Source of the DNA: Cliona cf. orientalis
Lineage: Eukaryota > Porifera > Demospongiae > Clionaida > Clionaidae
Direction of reading: 5' to 3'
NCBI GenBank assembly: GCA_963930775.1
Contig: OZ005694.1
Location: forward strand, 5,325,054 to 5,389,053
DNA length: 64,000 bases
Shown here: positions 22,567 through 33,696 of the stretch, piece by piece
Layout: every line of letters begins with the position of its first letter
Numbering within the stretch: the stretch's first letter is position 1
Program-made: the position numbers and the translations under genes
Notes under the pieces: model-generated
The model's database searches: none
What the model saw: only the letters and a program-made list of their open reading frames with translations
What the model was told of the DNA's origin: nothing

Positions 22567-24137
22567 ATGGCAGAAGCAGTACCCGCAGTTGAGAATGAGT
22601 CTACTGAGAGTGATTATTCCAGTGAAGAATCTGAGCCGGAGTATGATACTGAGGAACCAGCTCTAGGAGCTTTGAATTTGTCTGATAGCCAGGATAGTGA
22701 TGGAGTACACAAATTCACATTCTTGGAGGTTTTTGGACAGTTGAAAGAAGATCCTGTGATAGACTCAGATGTTGGGCCAGCTGTATTGGAGTTGCTAAAA
22801 TGCATCAAAGAAAACTGTGATGATCCTTCAACCCGGCAACTTATATCGAGCCTATGCATTCGTGCACAATCATGTGTGAATAAAGCAAGTGGATGCAAGC
22901 TAGCATCATCAATTGGAGCACGAGTTTGGCCGGCACTACATCAGCTAAGACTTAATGCTGATATCCAACGACAGTGGAAGCATCACTTATCAACAATATG
23001 CAGTGACGCTGATTTAATAAAGTATAGCATTCATGCTCTTCAGATTTTACTGGACAGGCTCGTGAAATTGTTGATCAGTAAGAGGAAGGGAAGTTTAAAT
23101 CCAGCAACTGCACCAGCACCAAGTACCAACCAGATAACATTACGAGAAGAAAATGCAGTCCATTATATGGCAGGCTACGTGACTACAAAGCTCATCAAGC
23201 GCTACCAGAAGAAATCAGCTAATAAAGCAACCCAGAAAAAGAATCGTATGTTTGTGTCTGTTTTGAAAGAGATGGTGATCAGTAGAATAGATGTAGATAT
23301 TGGAGATTACGATGCAGTGGAGTGGACAGAACTGATTGACCGTGGTGGGTTGACCCATGTCAATAATGAGGTAGGTTAATTCTATGGTGCATGTACATTA
23401 TAGCTATAGACTTTGCCCTAGGACCTAAGTAACTATATAATAGCAGGAGCACATGAGCTGCCTGAAGGATCAAGGAGTGTCCAACTGAGCTGAGTACATG
23501 TGTACATGTATCAGATCTAGATGTGTTAGGCAAAGTTCATTCGTACTGCTTTACCTTATATGGAGTGGGCAGCTGCAGGGTATTAGTGTGGCTTGTGCAA
23601 AAGCTATTCACTGCAACAGCTGTACATTCCAAATAAGGAAGAACAGACTAAGTGCATGTGCTACAGCCAACCCTACCGTATAGTCGGACGCTTCTTGGCG
23701 GCTCATATGCTCCTGATAATGGATGGACTGTATCACATATACCCAGTATAATTAGCAACTACATAGCAATGGGTATTATGCTTGCTGCCATACATGTACA
23801 GGTATTGGACTTCATGAAATCAGTTGAGTACAAAGCTCGCCAACACCTCAGCACTACGTCACTTCAACCCAATGAGGACCATCAACATGCCATCATTGAA
23901 GATGTTTTACAGGATACATCACTCCTAGACAGTTGGGACCAACTTTGCCATAAGATTCCATCAAGATATGAATCATATAGCCTTGAATTACTGAAAGAAG
24001 TTGTTAAACTTTGGACGACAATAAGGTGCAACTCATTTGCTAAGTGCTACACCATGCAGCAACAACAACAAAAATTTGTTAAGCACGGGACAAGGAGGAC
24101 TTTAAAAGCAAAAAATACGGAAAAGGAAGCACAATAA
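22567..24137 (+). CDS. P-element-associated companion protein, two exons
   Basis: Exons 22567..23370 and 23802..24137 join in phase 0 (AATGAG|GTAGGT and ATGTACAG|GTATTG) and encode 379 residues. The ATG at 22567 (MAEAVPAVENE) follows a possible acceptor and has a good context. Residues 1-40 are acidic. The centre is helical. Residues about 195-260 hold YMAGYVTTKLIKRYQKKS and TELIDRGGLTHVNNEV, a pattern I associate with ORFs that accompany P-element transposases in invertebrates. It is convergent with, and about 35 bp from, the transposase gene at 24172-27404. That tight pairing supports a single transposon with two genes. Molecular function is unknown. Confidence 0.7.
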
Positions 24138-24171
24138 TAATATGATAAGTACATGTGTGTGTTAATGTTAG

Positions 24172-27100
24172 TTACTTTGCATACCTAGGCCGTTTAGGAA
24201 GAGGTTCCATGCATGCTCTATTTGTTGGATTTTGTTTAGTAGGCTCTATATTAGCACTCTTGTTGTCCCAGTGAAGTTGTTGCTTCTGCAAAAGAATTGC
24301 TGCATTTTTTTGAAATTGGTGAACTGTGGGGTTATCATTGCCTCCTCCTCTGTTACGTTGCCTAGAAAAGTAGCGCTCAAGGGGATCCTGGGAAAAAACT
24401 TCACTCAATAGATAATTCCCTGTTGTCTTGATAAGGTGTGGTCCCAGTTCACAAAATGACTTCACTATAATATAATAGAAATGGTTAATAATCAAGGTCA
24501 TGCGCCATAATGTTCATCGTCTACAGTTCTAGTTGCATACCTGTCATTTGTAGTCCTTCCAGTGTCTCTCGACTCAAACATCTCTTATTCCTCTCTTTCT
24601 TTGATGGAAACTTCATTCTTAACTCTTCTTGCCATTCCCTTAGATATCCCATAAATTCATTTTCTAGCCACTGAGTGCAGTGTGTGTGTGTGAGTACAAG
24701 TATATTTGTGTAGGGGTGTGTGACTGATGCTGTGTGTGTGTATGTACGACTGTGGGTGTGTATGTATAAATATGCATAAATATGTATGCTGGAGATTTGG
24801 AGAAAACCTTGAATCTGTGATCGTTAGGGTTGGAGTATGGACGACGGTATTCCTTTCTTTCTAGAATGCCTTGTCGAGGGGACTTGACATTCAAGCAGTC
24901 AAAAAAACGATCCATCATTCGGATGAATAATCTTGTCTCGACTGTATCATCCTTGGTTAAGATCTGAAGAGCTGAAGCAACTGTCTCACTGAGTACCTAT
25001 AACATTATACATGCATAGTTGATATAGGAAAAAGCAAAGTACCATTAAGCTTACTTGAGCAGCTAGATTGACTTTCATCTTCGCATAGGGAGTTAACCAT
25101 ACATGGTACTTCGTGAGTTTGTGACAAAGCCTAACCCCGGGAGTTGTGCTATTCATTTCCATAAGATAGAGTGCTTCAATATGCTTCCATGAGATGGAAT
25201 GCCCATTTTTCTGAGTTGATTAGGAGTAGTGTTTCAGTAATATACAATAATTAGGATAATTGTGATACACTTACTTCAAGTTTGCGAGTCTTCAAATGAC
25301 AATGAGAATTACTGAAACAGTTCCGAGCTGTCTTCAGAAGGTGAGGAGCATCGCAGAAAAAAAATATGTGTCTGTTGGGGTCAAATGGATTTCTTGTCTT
25401 GTGATTTGCTCCTCCATCTTTGCATAGCTTATAAAATCTGCGATTCGAGCTGGCACCATCACTGGTGACTGAAATAACTGGCAGTAGGTTCATTTCCAAT
25501 GATTCGATCACTTCCCATACAATTGGATAAAGCTTGTTTCCTGTGATGTTACTACTCGGATACATTGCAATGGTGAAACACAATGATGGTTTGCACACTG
25601 GACGGACCATGAAGACTAGCATATGGGATGCAAGCTTTGCTGGCTGATTAGTGCATTCACCGGATAAGCAATAACTCAAATCGTCTATTTCTGTATTGAC
25701 GTTACTGAGGTCACAAAACCCAATGAGCTTGCCTGATGATTTGCTAAATACTAGACCACTTTTTATCTTCATTTCATCCATTAGAAGACAGAATTGTTTC
25801 TTGTCTTCAGTGATTTTCTCTTCTTTGATTGCATGCTTTAGTTGGTTAATGAAAGGTGCTTGCATACCAGTCTTGATAGAGCACCAGTGTGTATAGTCTC
25901 GTAGAGTCCTCTCTGAAGGTAACGCAAGGAATCCCAGCTTTGTTACCTGCTGAAATGCAGCTGTAGATGCATACTTAAGACTTAGAGCAAATCTTATCAC
26001 TAAGGGATGCCACCTCATCTGTCGTTTGTCTTTCAAGGCATTGTACTTTTTCTGCTCTTCCCATAAAATATATTGCACCGAGTCTTTAGGAAAGCGATAC
26101 ACAGTATCTGATGCATCCTCAATCAAATCCCTCACAACCTCAACTTCTGGTTCACTTAGCATTACTCCATTCTCATCAATATCTTTCTTCATTTTCTCCT
26201 CTAGTTTTTGAACCTTGGCAGTCACAATCTTCTTCTTTTGCTGGACATTTCTCAATCTCTCCTCCATCTCCTTCACATTTAAAAAGCGGATGTTTGTGTG
26301 GCTGTTGTGAGCTGTTCTACTAGCTGCAAGACTATCACACTGCTGAGAACGCCATCTCATTACACGCAAGTTACTTCTGTATAGCTGGCATGCTGAGCAC
26401 ATGTGTGGATATCTTTCCTTTTGCTGGCATAAAATATCACACTCATTATGGCGAACTGTACGGGCAAACAGGGCTCCATTACTGTTAGTTACATCTACCA
26501 CATCGATATATGCTGCTTGCATATTGTGGTTGTCAGCAGTAGTGATCGAGTGGCCTCTTCTCTCAAATAATTCAACCATCTCTGGATCTGGATTTCCTGG
26601 GCAAATATGGGCTCTATCTATGGCATCTGCAATCTCTTTAACTATGGCAATACTCGAAATCCTTTGTGGAAATATGCGTAATAACTGGCAGGTCGCATGC
26701 GTCAGCAGCTTCCCCATTGCATGAGCATGCCAGGACATGGAAACATTGATGGAAACTGATCTTTCGATCACTGGTTGAGATATCTGGCCCATCTTGATTT
26801 TGTACAAATGGATACCTTTGTCGTTGTGTACAACTTTCCAGTCTGTACCGAGATCAATATCTGAAAGTGATTCTTGAAGTTGGAAAAAATCAATGTTAGG
26901 GTGATATCGATAAGTGCTACTCGAGTCAGGCTCTGATACTGATGATGTGAGTCCTTCTGTAATTGGCCGATTGGATAACTCGGAAAGAATAATTTGTTCT
27001 TGTTGACTCGTAAATGGTGTAGAAGTGGGAGTTATTATGGCATTAGGAGAGTTAGGCTCTGATACTGATGATGCAATTACTGGCTGATTAGATGACTTGG

Positions 27101-27404
27101 GAATAATAGTTTGCTGTTGTTGATTAAGAGGTGACGTAGAAGTACAAGTAATAGCATTAGGACATTCTGGTGTGGATGAAGCTACAGTTTTCTGGCATTG
27201 ATTAGGAGGGTATGACATAGATGTTGGAGTGTTTACTGCATGCTGGGATCTACGCTTATTAATATCATACTTCCTACGGTGAAATAATGCTCTCCGGTTT
27301 CTTTTATTCCTTTTGATTTTTCTAATAGCATGTGTGCGGATTATATTATTATCAATAGGGGTCAGCACTGAAGATGTTGAATTGTCTGACTGTGTCTGTT
27401 CCAT
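24172..27404 (-). CDS. P-element-type transposase, five exons, apparently intact
   Basis: Exons 27404..25275, 25210..25055, 24996..24808, 24670..24541 and 24464..24172 join with matching phases and encode about 965 residues. The N-terminal third is basic and then Ser/Pro/Gln-rich. No THAP finger is visible, although C-x2-C pairs occur near CQQKERYPHMCSAC. A coiled segment (about residues 370-410) precedes the catalytic part: SERTLRDYTHW, LLMDEMKIKSGLVF, GKLIGFCDLSNVN, LYPIVWEVIESLE, SVTSDGASSNRRFYK and FFFCDAPHLLKTARNCF. The C-terminal exons carry DRFFDCLNV and QDPLERYFSRQRNRGG, both typical of the family. P elements use an RNase H-like fold and GTP. No stop or frameshift was seen, so this copy may be young. 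The donor after RFK (AAG|GTTTTC) is weak. Confidence 0.85.
24680..24775. repeat. TG/GTGTGTATG-rich tract in a transposase intron
   Basis: TG-rich simple sequence lies in the intron between exons 3 and 4 of the P-type transposase. It opens a spurious reading frame of His/Thr repeats. Confidence 0.7.
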
Positions 27405-28297
27405 CGCTCCTAATATAAATATTATTATGTACGATCAATGCATTCACATACAGCTGTGATCACATATTAAATTTTATGCATGCATATGCATACTGGACCA
27501 AAGTGCAGCCTATAACATTATTAGCAGCAAGAATGTGCAGCTTTATTTCCAGCAAAAGTACAGGGCTATGCACATCTACGTAGATTAATCCTCTGGCTAC
27601 CTCATGAATGCTAAAATAAACCACATAACTTCATAGGTTTGGAGATTATGAATCACAAGTTTTGCTATTACAATTAATGCAAGATGTTAGAAGCCTTGAA
27701 GTTTGGACAGGCTGCTAAGCAGAAAGCACAGGAAACTGACGGCCAATAAATAAACATCCCAGTAGAATGGCCCTAGTGCTATAGAATTCTGGCTAGAGTT
27801 ATAGATAAAGGCAAGTTGCTTTTGAGATTTAGAATCACTAGATTTGTGACTCCCTCGTTTAGGCCATATGGCTGCCATAGTAACCGCCACCAAAAGCGGC
27901 AATAACCGTCCTTAATCTCTAGAAGGGCGTAAACGGACCTTCTGTATTGAAAACTACTTAAAAACGATAGATACACTAACTTACATTCTTGCGGTCTCGG
28001 TGGGTGACCAAAACTATTTCATTAGCGACCAGCTTCCACCATTAATTTCGCGTTACACGGATGGTGTATCACAACCTCCGTGGACTACTCCGTATACGTA
28101 CGCGTTTCCTATCCATGTACGTGTACATATATATTATCCATGTAAGTACATAGTATTGAACACAAAAACAATATCATATGCGTAGGGCACCGGGGGCATG
28201 TGCCCCCCCCCCCCCCCCCCCCCCCGCAACCATCAAGGAAGGGGGCCAGTGCCCCAACAACCAGAGCAATGCCTGTACATGCTGTAATAGGCCTGAC
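27405..28297. other. 5' flank of P-type element, no gene seen
   Basis: No coding exon supported. A poly-C run of about 24 lies at 28,202-28,225. Near 28,090-28,125 a GGATAGGAAACG-type string occurs in the orientation opposite to one near 22,215-22,230. It might reflect subterminal inverted repeats of the P-type element, but the match is short. Confidence 0.3.
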
Positions 28298-28640
28298 CAT
28301 AGGCGTAGGAACCATGGGGGCTCCGGGGGCTGGTGCCCCCCTATGTTTTCTGATAGTTACATAGCTAGGCTCAATTTTGTACGCGCTGATCATAGCTACT
28401 GCCCTTGCCTATAGATCTATAGAGTCCCCCTTTACCAAACCATCTTCCTATGCCTCTGCTGACTATGAAATATCATAATATTGAATCAAGAACAAGTAGC
28501 TACAAAGACTGTTCTGATCCCTGACACTGTCATTAATGCGAAAAGGGCATGGTTTATACCCAAAGTGGGCGTGGTCGCAAAACTTTTGCACACTAATATT
28601 ACAATGTCCCCACAACCATCACCATCTTCCTACGCCTATG
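28298..28640. mobile_element. MITE with CATAGGCGTAGGAA termini
   Basis: Begins CATAGGCGTAGGAACC and ends TTCCTACGCCTATG, an inverted pair about 14 bp long, 343 bp apart. The GGGGGCTSCGGGGGC segment after the left end also appears near 28,182, hinting at a neighbouring relic. Non-coding. Confidence 0.6.
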
Positions 28641-28849
28641 AATATTAGTTAATCATCACCGAAGTTTAGGACTCGGTTTAGGATGAACGGACTTAAAGTA
28701 TCGTACAACATGGCGGTGACCTTTATAGTATGCTTGTTCCAGTGGTATCATGTTGTGCCACCCTCTATGTCAAGAGGACAGTGGAGCACTTCAGTGAAGA
28801 ACCTAACAGGTTGAAGGTGGCCACTCCTGGCAGCATCATGAAAAGGTAT

Positions 28850-29697
28850 CCTTGGCAGTGGATAGTGAGTCACTGTTGTTCTTGGGTGAGGTAGCTACTG
28901 CACTACCTCAACATAACCATTTTCAGCTGCCATGTGCAGCGATGTTAGCTACTCTCTCACTGTCCAAGTGCGATGGATTACAGTTACACTGTTCTACTAA
29001 GTATTTTATGACATGCAGATGTCCTCGTTGGGCAGCACCATGAAGGGTAATTCTACCTCCAACTCCAGTAGTCCTACCCTGGTACTCAATAGGTAGAGCT
29101 ATATTAGGGTCGCAGTTTAAGTTAGTGATGAAGAATTTCACTATATCTAAACATCCATTCAAAGCTGCGAGGTGGATAGGAGCTGCTCCATCTTTGCCTC
29201 TACTAGTGACTATGTCCTTGAGTGGAAGAAACTTGCTTAGTTCATCCACTAGGTATCTCACGACATTAATGTCCCCACTCTGAGAAGCTTGATGTAGTGG
29301 AGTAGAACCATTGTCAGCACAACACAGTGGATCTATCTGTTGCTCAGCAACAAGGTAGCAGAGTATTTCAAGATGTTTACCAACTGCTGCATAATGATCA
29401 TGAAGAGGTGTAAATGTAGTCTCGTGCGCCAGCCCCTCCGGCTGGCACGCGAAACTAGTGTAAATGCTCAATCGTCTTGACTTGCTGTGACATCCCCTCT
29501 CTTTGATGAAATAGCTCAGCACTCTTAATTGTCCATATAGCTAGAACTGAGTAGTGAAGTGCATTCACTCCAAACTGGCCTCCTTTCTGTAGTGGATCAA
29601 ATTGCTTCTCCTCAATGAGTTCTTTTACTTTCTTCAAGTCTCCTCTGGACGAGGCTAGGTGTAGTTTATTTTCAGTTGAGAATGGAAAATGGGACAT
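28850..29697 (-). pseudogene. ankyrin-repeat gene fragment, disrupted
   Basis: Two overlapping minus-strand frames carry ankyrin units. The upstream one (29697 to about 29560) reads NKLHLASSRGDLKKVKELIE and DPLQKGGQFGVNALHYS. The downstream one (29445 to 28923) has about four units: HDHYAAVGKHLEILCYL, STPLHQASQSGDINVVRYL, AAPIHLAALNGCLDIVKFF and ITLHGAAQRGHLHVIKYL. Just past the stop at 28923 another frame continues AAENGYVEVVQ, so a frameshift ended it. A 41-bp TAGTCTCG micro-element with a 9-bp duplication sits at 29417-29457. Ankyrin repeats bind proteins; no enzymatic domain is present. Frame changes between 29,455 and 29,560 make an active gene unlikely. Confidence 0.65.
29417..29457. 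mobile_element. 41-bp TAGTCTCG micro-element in ankyrin sequence
   Basis: TAGTCTCGTGCGCCAGCC is followed by a 5-bp spacer and an imperfect complement ending GCGAAACTA. GTGTAAATG flanks it exactly at 29408-29416 and 29458-29466. The whole element is little more than two terminal repeats. Confidence 0.8.
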
Positions 29698-29848
29698 TAA
29701 AACAGATTGGACCAGTAGCAGTCAGTGATCTGACTCACCTCACTGTGCTGTATCACTCCGGCTGTTGTGCCAGTGATAATACTGCTCCTCCCTAGTGCTG
29801 AGTCAGCACTGATGGAGGCAGTATCCCAAGGTTTGCCCATGGCCATAC

Positions 29849-31134
29849 TACAGGGGCGTAACTACCATAGAGGCAACGGAGGCAAGTGCCTCCTCGCTTT
29901 TCTGCCTGACGATCATTACCTATAATTATTGCGATCCTTACCGTACCGTGATCCTTACAGCGTTAACACGTGCTGAAAGGAGCCAGTGTACGTGTGTGAC
30001 AAGTTGACAGCTGTTTGGCCTAGATTCTAAGTTGTGATGGCAGCAAAGAGGAGTGGGAGTCGCCTAGTCTCGAAACCAGACCGCTCCCACCGCAGCGTTT
30101 AGTTCTTTCAGGATAAACACGCGGAGGGAGGGTCTGGGAGACTGCCTATACCGTTTTGGATCCCGATCAGAGGAGGTTGGACATGCATAGTTCAATACAT
30201 AAAGACAAAAATCTTTGAATTGAGGGGTAATAACTTTGCCAGTGACTCCATACTGATGAAATGTTACATCTTAGCCTGTTAAGATCATCAAAACAGTGTT
30301 ACCTATATAGTGGAGTACATATTTGCACTATCATCCAGTGACTTTGTCGTTTAATTGCATTCCATTGTACATAAAACAGCTCATAAGTACTCCATGGTTG
30401 ATTTTCTCACGGGGCTTCAGTTGGGCTCTGACATTATTTGTCAACATAGACTTACTGGCAAAGTTTCATTCCCTAATTCCAAAAATTCCTTCATTATGTA
30501 TAGGACAATGTCCAACCTCCTCTGGATCCCGATTATGCAAGATGTACGTGACGTCACGCGTTGGGGTCCGCCCATACGATGTCAAGAGCCAGCCAGTTAG
30601 CACTCTTTTTTGCTGTTAAGGACGCTAAAAACCTTCTCTACGAGCGAATTAGCCTTCGAAAGGTATCTAGAGGTACTGAATTCAAAGAGAAAAGTCGATC
30701 TGGTGGTTCAAGATTTCAAACGTGTGACGTCACTCGCGTTCTGTAATCTGATTGGCCCGCCAAGATCTGTGCGCGCGGATCCAAAACGGTATAGGCAGTC
30801 TCCCAGACCCTCCCTCCGCGTGTTTATCCTGGAAGAACTAAACGCTGCGGTGGGAGCGGTCTGGTTTCGAGACTAGGAGTCGCCCTATCACCAGCTATTT
30901 TCGGAAGTTGCATAAGAATGGTAATTAATTGTACTTGGACATGGCAAATTTTAAAGTATTGAAACTAAAATTAATGTGCCAGAAAGTGCGTCAGAATCTT
31001 TCTTAGAGGGTCTAAAATTAAAAATTTTTCTGGGGGGGCATGCCCCCAGACCCCCCTAGCTTGCTGTGGCCTTTGGCCACAGTTAAAGTACAGCAGTGCC
31101 TCCTGTCTCCAAAAAGGCTAGTTACGCCCCTGTA
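29849..31134. mobile_element. TIR element with TACAGGGGCGTAACT ends, host of a nested insertion
   Basis: TACAGGGGCGTAACT at 29849 faces AGTTACGCCCCTGTA ending at 31134. The 3' part contains GGGGGGGCATGCCCCCAGAC, also seen in a related form near 10,275. The 811-bp element at 30065-30875 is inserted inside it, so removal of that leaves about 466 bp. Non-coding. Confidence 0.7.
30065..30875. mobile_element. TAGYCTCG-family non-autonomous element, 811 bp, 9-bp target duplication
   Basis: Ends begin TAGTCTCGAAACCAGACCGC and are inverted over about 100 bp. GGAGTCGCC flanks both sides exactly (30056-30064 and 30876-30884). Frames inside are short and have no domain. Nested in the element at 29849-31134. 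Confidence 0.87.
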
Positions 31135-31484
31135 CTATAGCCAGTCCAGCAGTTATGGTTGACAAATCAGTAAAAGTATCACCTACATGTATAAAAAAAC
31201 ACTGATCTATCCTTCACAGAAATCATATAATTGAAAATCATTAGCTGTCCCACATACTGTGCAAGGGATATTAAAAGTAAAATTTAGGTAACAAATTGAC
31301 GCGTAGCTATATAAGCACAACAAATCTGCCGAAAAACTGGATTCATTAATCATTACATCATGATTACATCATAATATTACATCATTTAATCATTAATCAC
31401 ACTACCCACTGCTGGCCATGACACTGTGCTTTCTGCTCATGTACTTAACCAAGCACAATAGGTAAAGGTCGTCAACACACACTC

Positions 31485-31510
31485 GCTGCTGCTGCTGCTG
31501 CTGCTGCTGG
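31485..31510. repeat. CTG trinucleotide repeat (about 8 units)
   Basis: CTGCTGCTG... at 31,486-31,509 would read as a serine run on the minus strand downstream of the sponge-type domain gene. Whether it is in an exon is unclear. Confidence 0.7.
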
Positions 31511-31857
31511 TAGATATAGATGCATGATGCAGATGTAATCCCAGGCCCCTTTGGGAAAATTCAGGATCAATTATTGGATAGTATGACTCACTATCGGCAC
31601 AGGCAGAACAGTCTCCATCAGAATCACGGGCCGTCTGGCTCCTTTGACTTCTTGCACAATATAATATCATGAGTTATCATACATGTTTTAGTCTAGCCTC
31701 CCATATTCATTTCTTTGATTGGGTAACCAAAATGATTGATATGGTCACAAACTGCCACCCAAATCACCACCCAAACCACTAGCTACCCACTATGCCTTAC
31801 ATTCTTCTGGGGAGACTGTGTATCAATAACAATCAAACGTAATAATAATTATGAGCT

Positions 31858-32625
31858 TACCTTGTTCTCCCTTCTATTGAAATTGAAATGGTACATGTAG
31901 GTACCACAGGATATCTCCACAACACCTTGATCAGCTAAAGCCTTTCCTTGCTCCTCGGAGAGAGGGAAAATTGTTTGCTGAATAGAGGTTGGCAATTGAA
32001 AGATGAGTGTCACACTTCCAGGGCAAATGCGACACAGCTTGAGGTGCACGAGTGAAAATATCTTCAGAGTCTGACGCAAATCATTGATGAATATGTTCAG
32101 GTGATCAACGGTGCAATTATCAAACGAGCTGCCCAAAGTCACAAACATATTGGAATACCCCTCTTCACTCATTTTACTAACTTCTGATGGACACTCGATG
32201 ACACAGCATTCAGCATACTTGGCAAAATCTTCTTTATACTTCGCTAATTTCTTTTTGTTTTGCTTGGTACCAAACTCACTGATGATGTGCTCCAACATAC
32301 GACAGTTAAAAAATGGGGAATAATCCTTGACAACAGACATGATATCATCAATGCTCTTGGCATTAGTTAGTGCGGGTAGCTGGCATCACAGTGGACTTTG
32401 ACCTACATCCTTGTAAGCTGGCTGAATAGATCCCAAGCATTCCAGATGATGAACTAGATCTTTAACGGAGACCTTTTTCTCCCACAGTGATTTTCTTGTT
32501 ACTGTGAAAAGCTCTTGGAATTTGTACATTATGCTTTGTGACTCAGAGCACACCTTCCCTTTCTGTTCAAGGGTAAGCGTGGGTGTATTGGAATCGGAAC
32601 CAATTCCGATACGTTTAAAGTTGCA
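31858..32625 (-). pseudogene. sponge-type uncharacterised domain exon with in-frame stop
   Basis: A long exon from an acceptor near 32625 (CTACTAG) to a donor at about 31858 (AACAAG|GTAAGC). The translation runs SDSNTPTLTLEQKGKVC...KFQELFTVTRKSLWEKK, DLVHHLECLGSIQPAYKDVG, then one TGA near 32,385. The same frame continues QLPALTNAKSIDDIMSVVKD, FFNCRMLEHIISEFGT, CPSEVSKMSEEGYSNMFVTL, LKLCRICPGSVTLIFQLP and LSEEQGKALADQGVVEISCG. The pattern looks like a domain I recall recurring in sponge multidomain proteins, sometimes near kinase or death domains. Its function is unknown. The single TGA could be a real nonsense mutation, a polymorphism or a base error. Confidence 0.55.
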
Positions 32626-32655
32626 CCTAGTAGTAATATTAATTATTATTATGCA

Positions 32656-33412
32656 ATGATAATGAAATCTAATAGCAGCAGCCAGTACTCTCTACAAAAC
32701 AAACACCCTCAATACCGAAGTGCCTTCACCTACTGTGAAGATAAACTTCCTTCATGGATGTTGGCAAAAGTAAGTAGCTACAGAGGTCCATTCACAACAG
32801 AGCAGGTGGAAGATGTTAAAACGTTTCTGCGAGTCTTAGCAGGTACGACATTTTGCAGCCTCCTAATAGGTGAAGCATTCATAGTTTATAAACATAATAA
32901 CAAACTCATCTGCCTCATCAGTCGCCGTGGTAACATAATAAGTCAGTGTTTTGTCGCAAAAATCACATCAGATTTGCAATTTTTCTGTGGAATAGTACTT
33001 ATACCATTCGGAATCCATGAATTTATCATCTACCCTCTAATTGCACAGATACTTTCACTGGGTGAATAGTTACTTCAAATTTCTTCTTGGAGTAGTACTG
33101 CAAATTGTTAGAATAGTTGCTCTAATGCTAATCGAATATGAGGCCAGGCATCTCTATGTCAGGCACTATGGCAGTAATATGACGATACAGTGCATATTCT
33201 GGGAAGAGGATGGTGCCTTGAGCTCTACTGTCAACAATTGGTGGATGGCCATACCCAACATCTAAAGTTCCATGTCTTTTATTTTGCTTGGTATTGGTGC
33301 ATATGAATTCTTCTGTGCTCAAACCCCTTATACTCTAGAGAGGACTAATCTTTGGATGTGCCAATGGGAGTGCTATAGTTTTTCTTCTAGTCGGGTATGG
33401 AATAAGTGAGCC
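32656..33412 (+). pseudogene. proton-dependent oligopeptide transporter (POT/SLC15-like), decayed fragment
   Basis: The first part reads GPFTTEQVEDVKTFLRVL, a signature of POT-family loops before a membrane helix, then hydrophobic stretches and IVLIPFGIHEFIIYPLI. A frame change near 33,045 leads to SYFKFLLGVVLQIVRIVALM, GALSSTVNNWWMAIPN, a TAA at about 33,262, SMSFILLGIGAYEFFCAQTP and, after another shift near 33,340, GLIFGCANGSAIVFLLVGYG. These are consecutive transporter segments of the second half. With one stop and two shifts, and no N-terminal half, it cannot make a transporter. Confidence 0.7.
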
Positions 33413-33613
33413 ATAGATACTATGACAAAGTTATTGATAATGACATGCAACCACTATAACATTATTATGCATATATTAGCTATAATATATCTGTTACTGA
33501 TATTTGGTAGCAGTTGCCATAGCAACATAATCTTCAACCCCAAATTGTGGGATAGTTAGAGGTGATAGAGGGTCATTAGTATGTTAACGGGTCAGTAGTG
33601 ACTGCTACCAAAA

Positions 33614-33696
33614 TAGTTAGATGTAACGTTGGTTTCGCAATTCTACTCGCGGATTCGCCGCTTCGTAGAATATGCAAAACCAACATCTGACTATAG
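33614..33696. repeat. short foldback
   Basis: ATAGTTAGATGTAACGTTGG faces AAACCAACATCTGACTATAG about 80 bp away, with GTAGAAT-type inner pairing. Probably a small MITE. Confidence 0.55.

Noticed and set aside
22190..28125. GGATAGGAAACG strings in opposite orientation as terminal repeats of the P-type element
   Set aside because: Match is only about 12-17 bp, with no matching flanking 8-bp duplication found; kept only as a hint.
28109..28414. Open frames rich in glycine or proline on both strands
   Set aside because: Produced by the poly-C tract at 28,202-28,225 and MITE sequence.
32380..32390. In-frame TGA in the sponge-type domain exon as a selenocysteine codon
   Set aside because: No reason for Sec in this family and no SECIS-like hairpin recognised; a nonsense change or base error is simpler.
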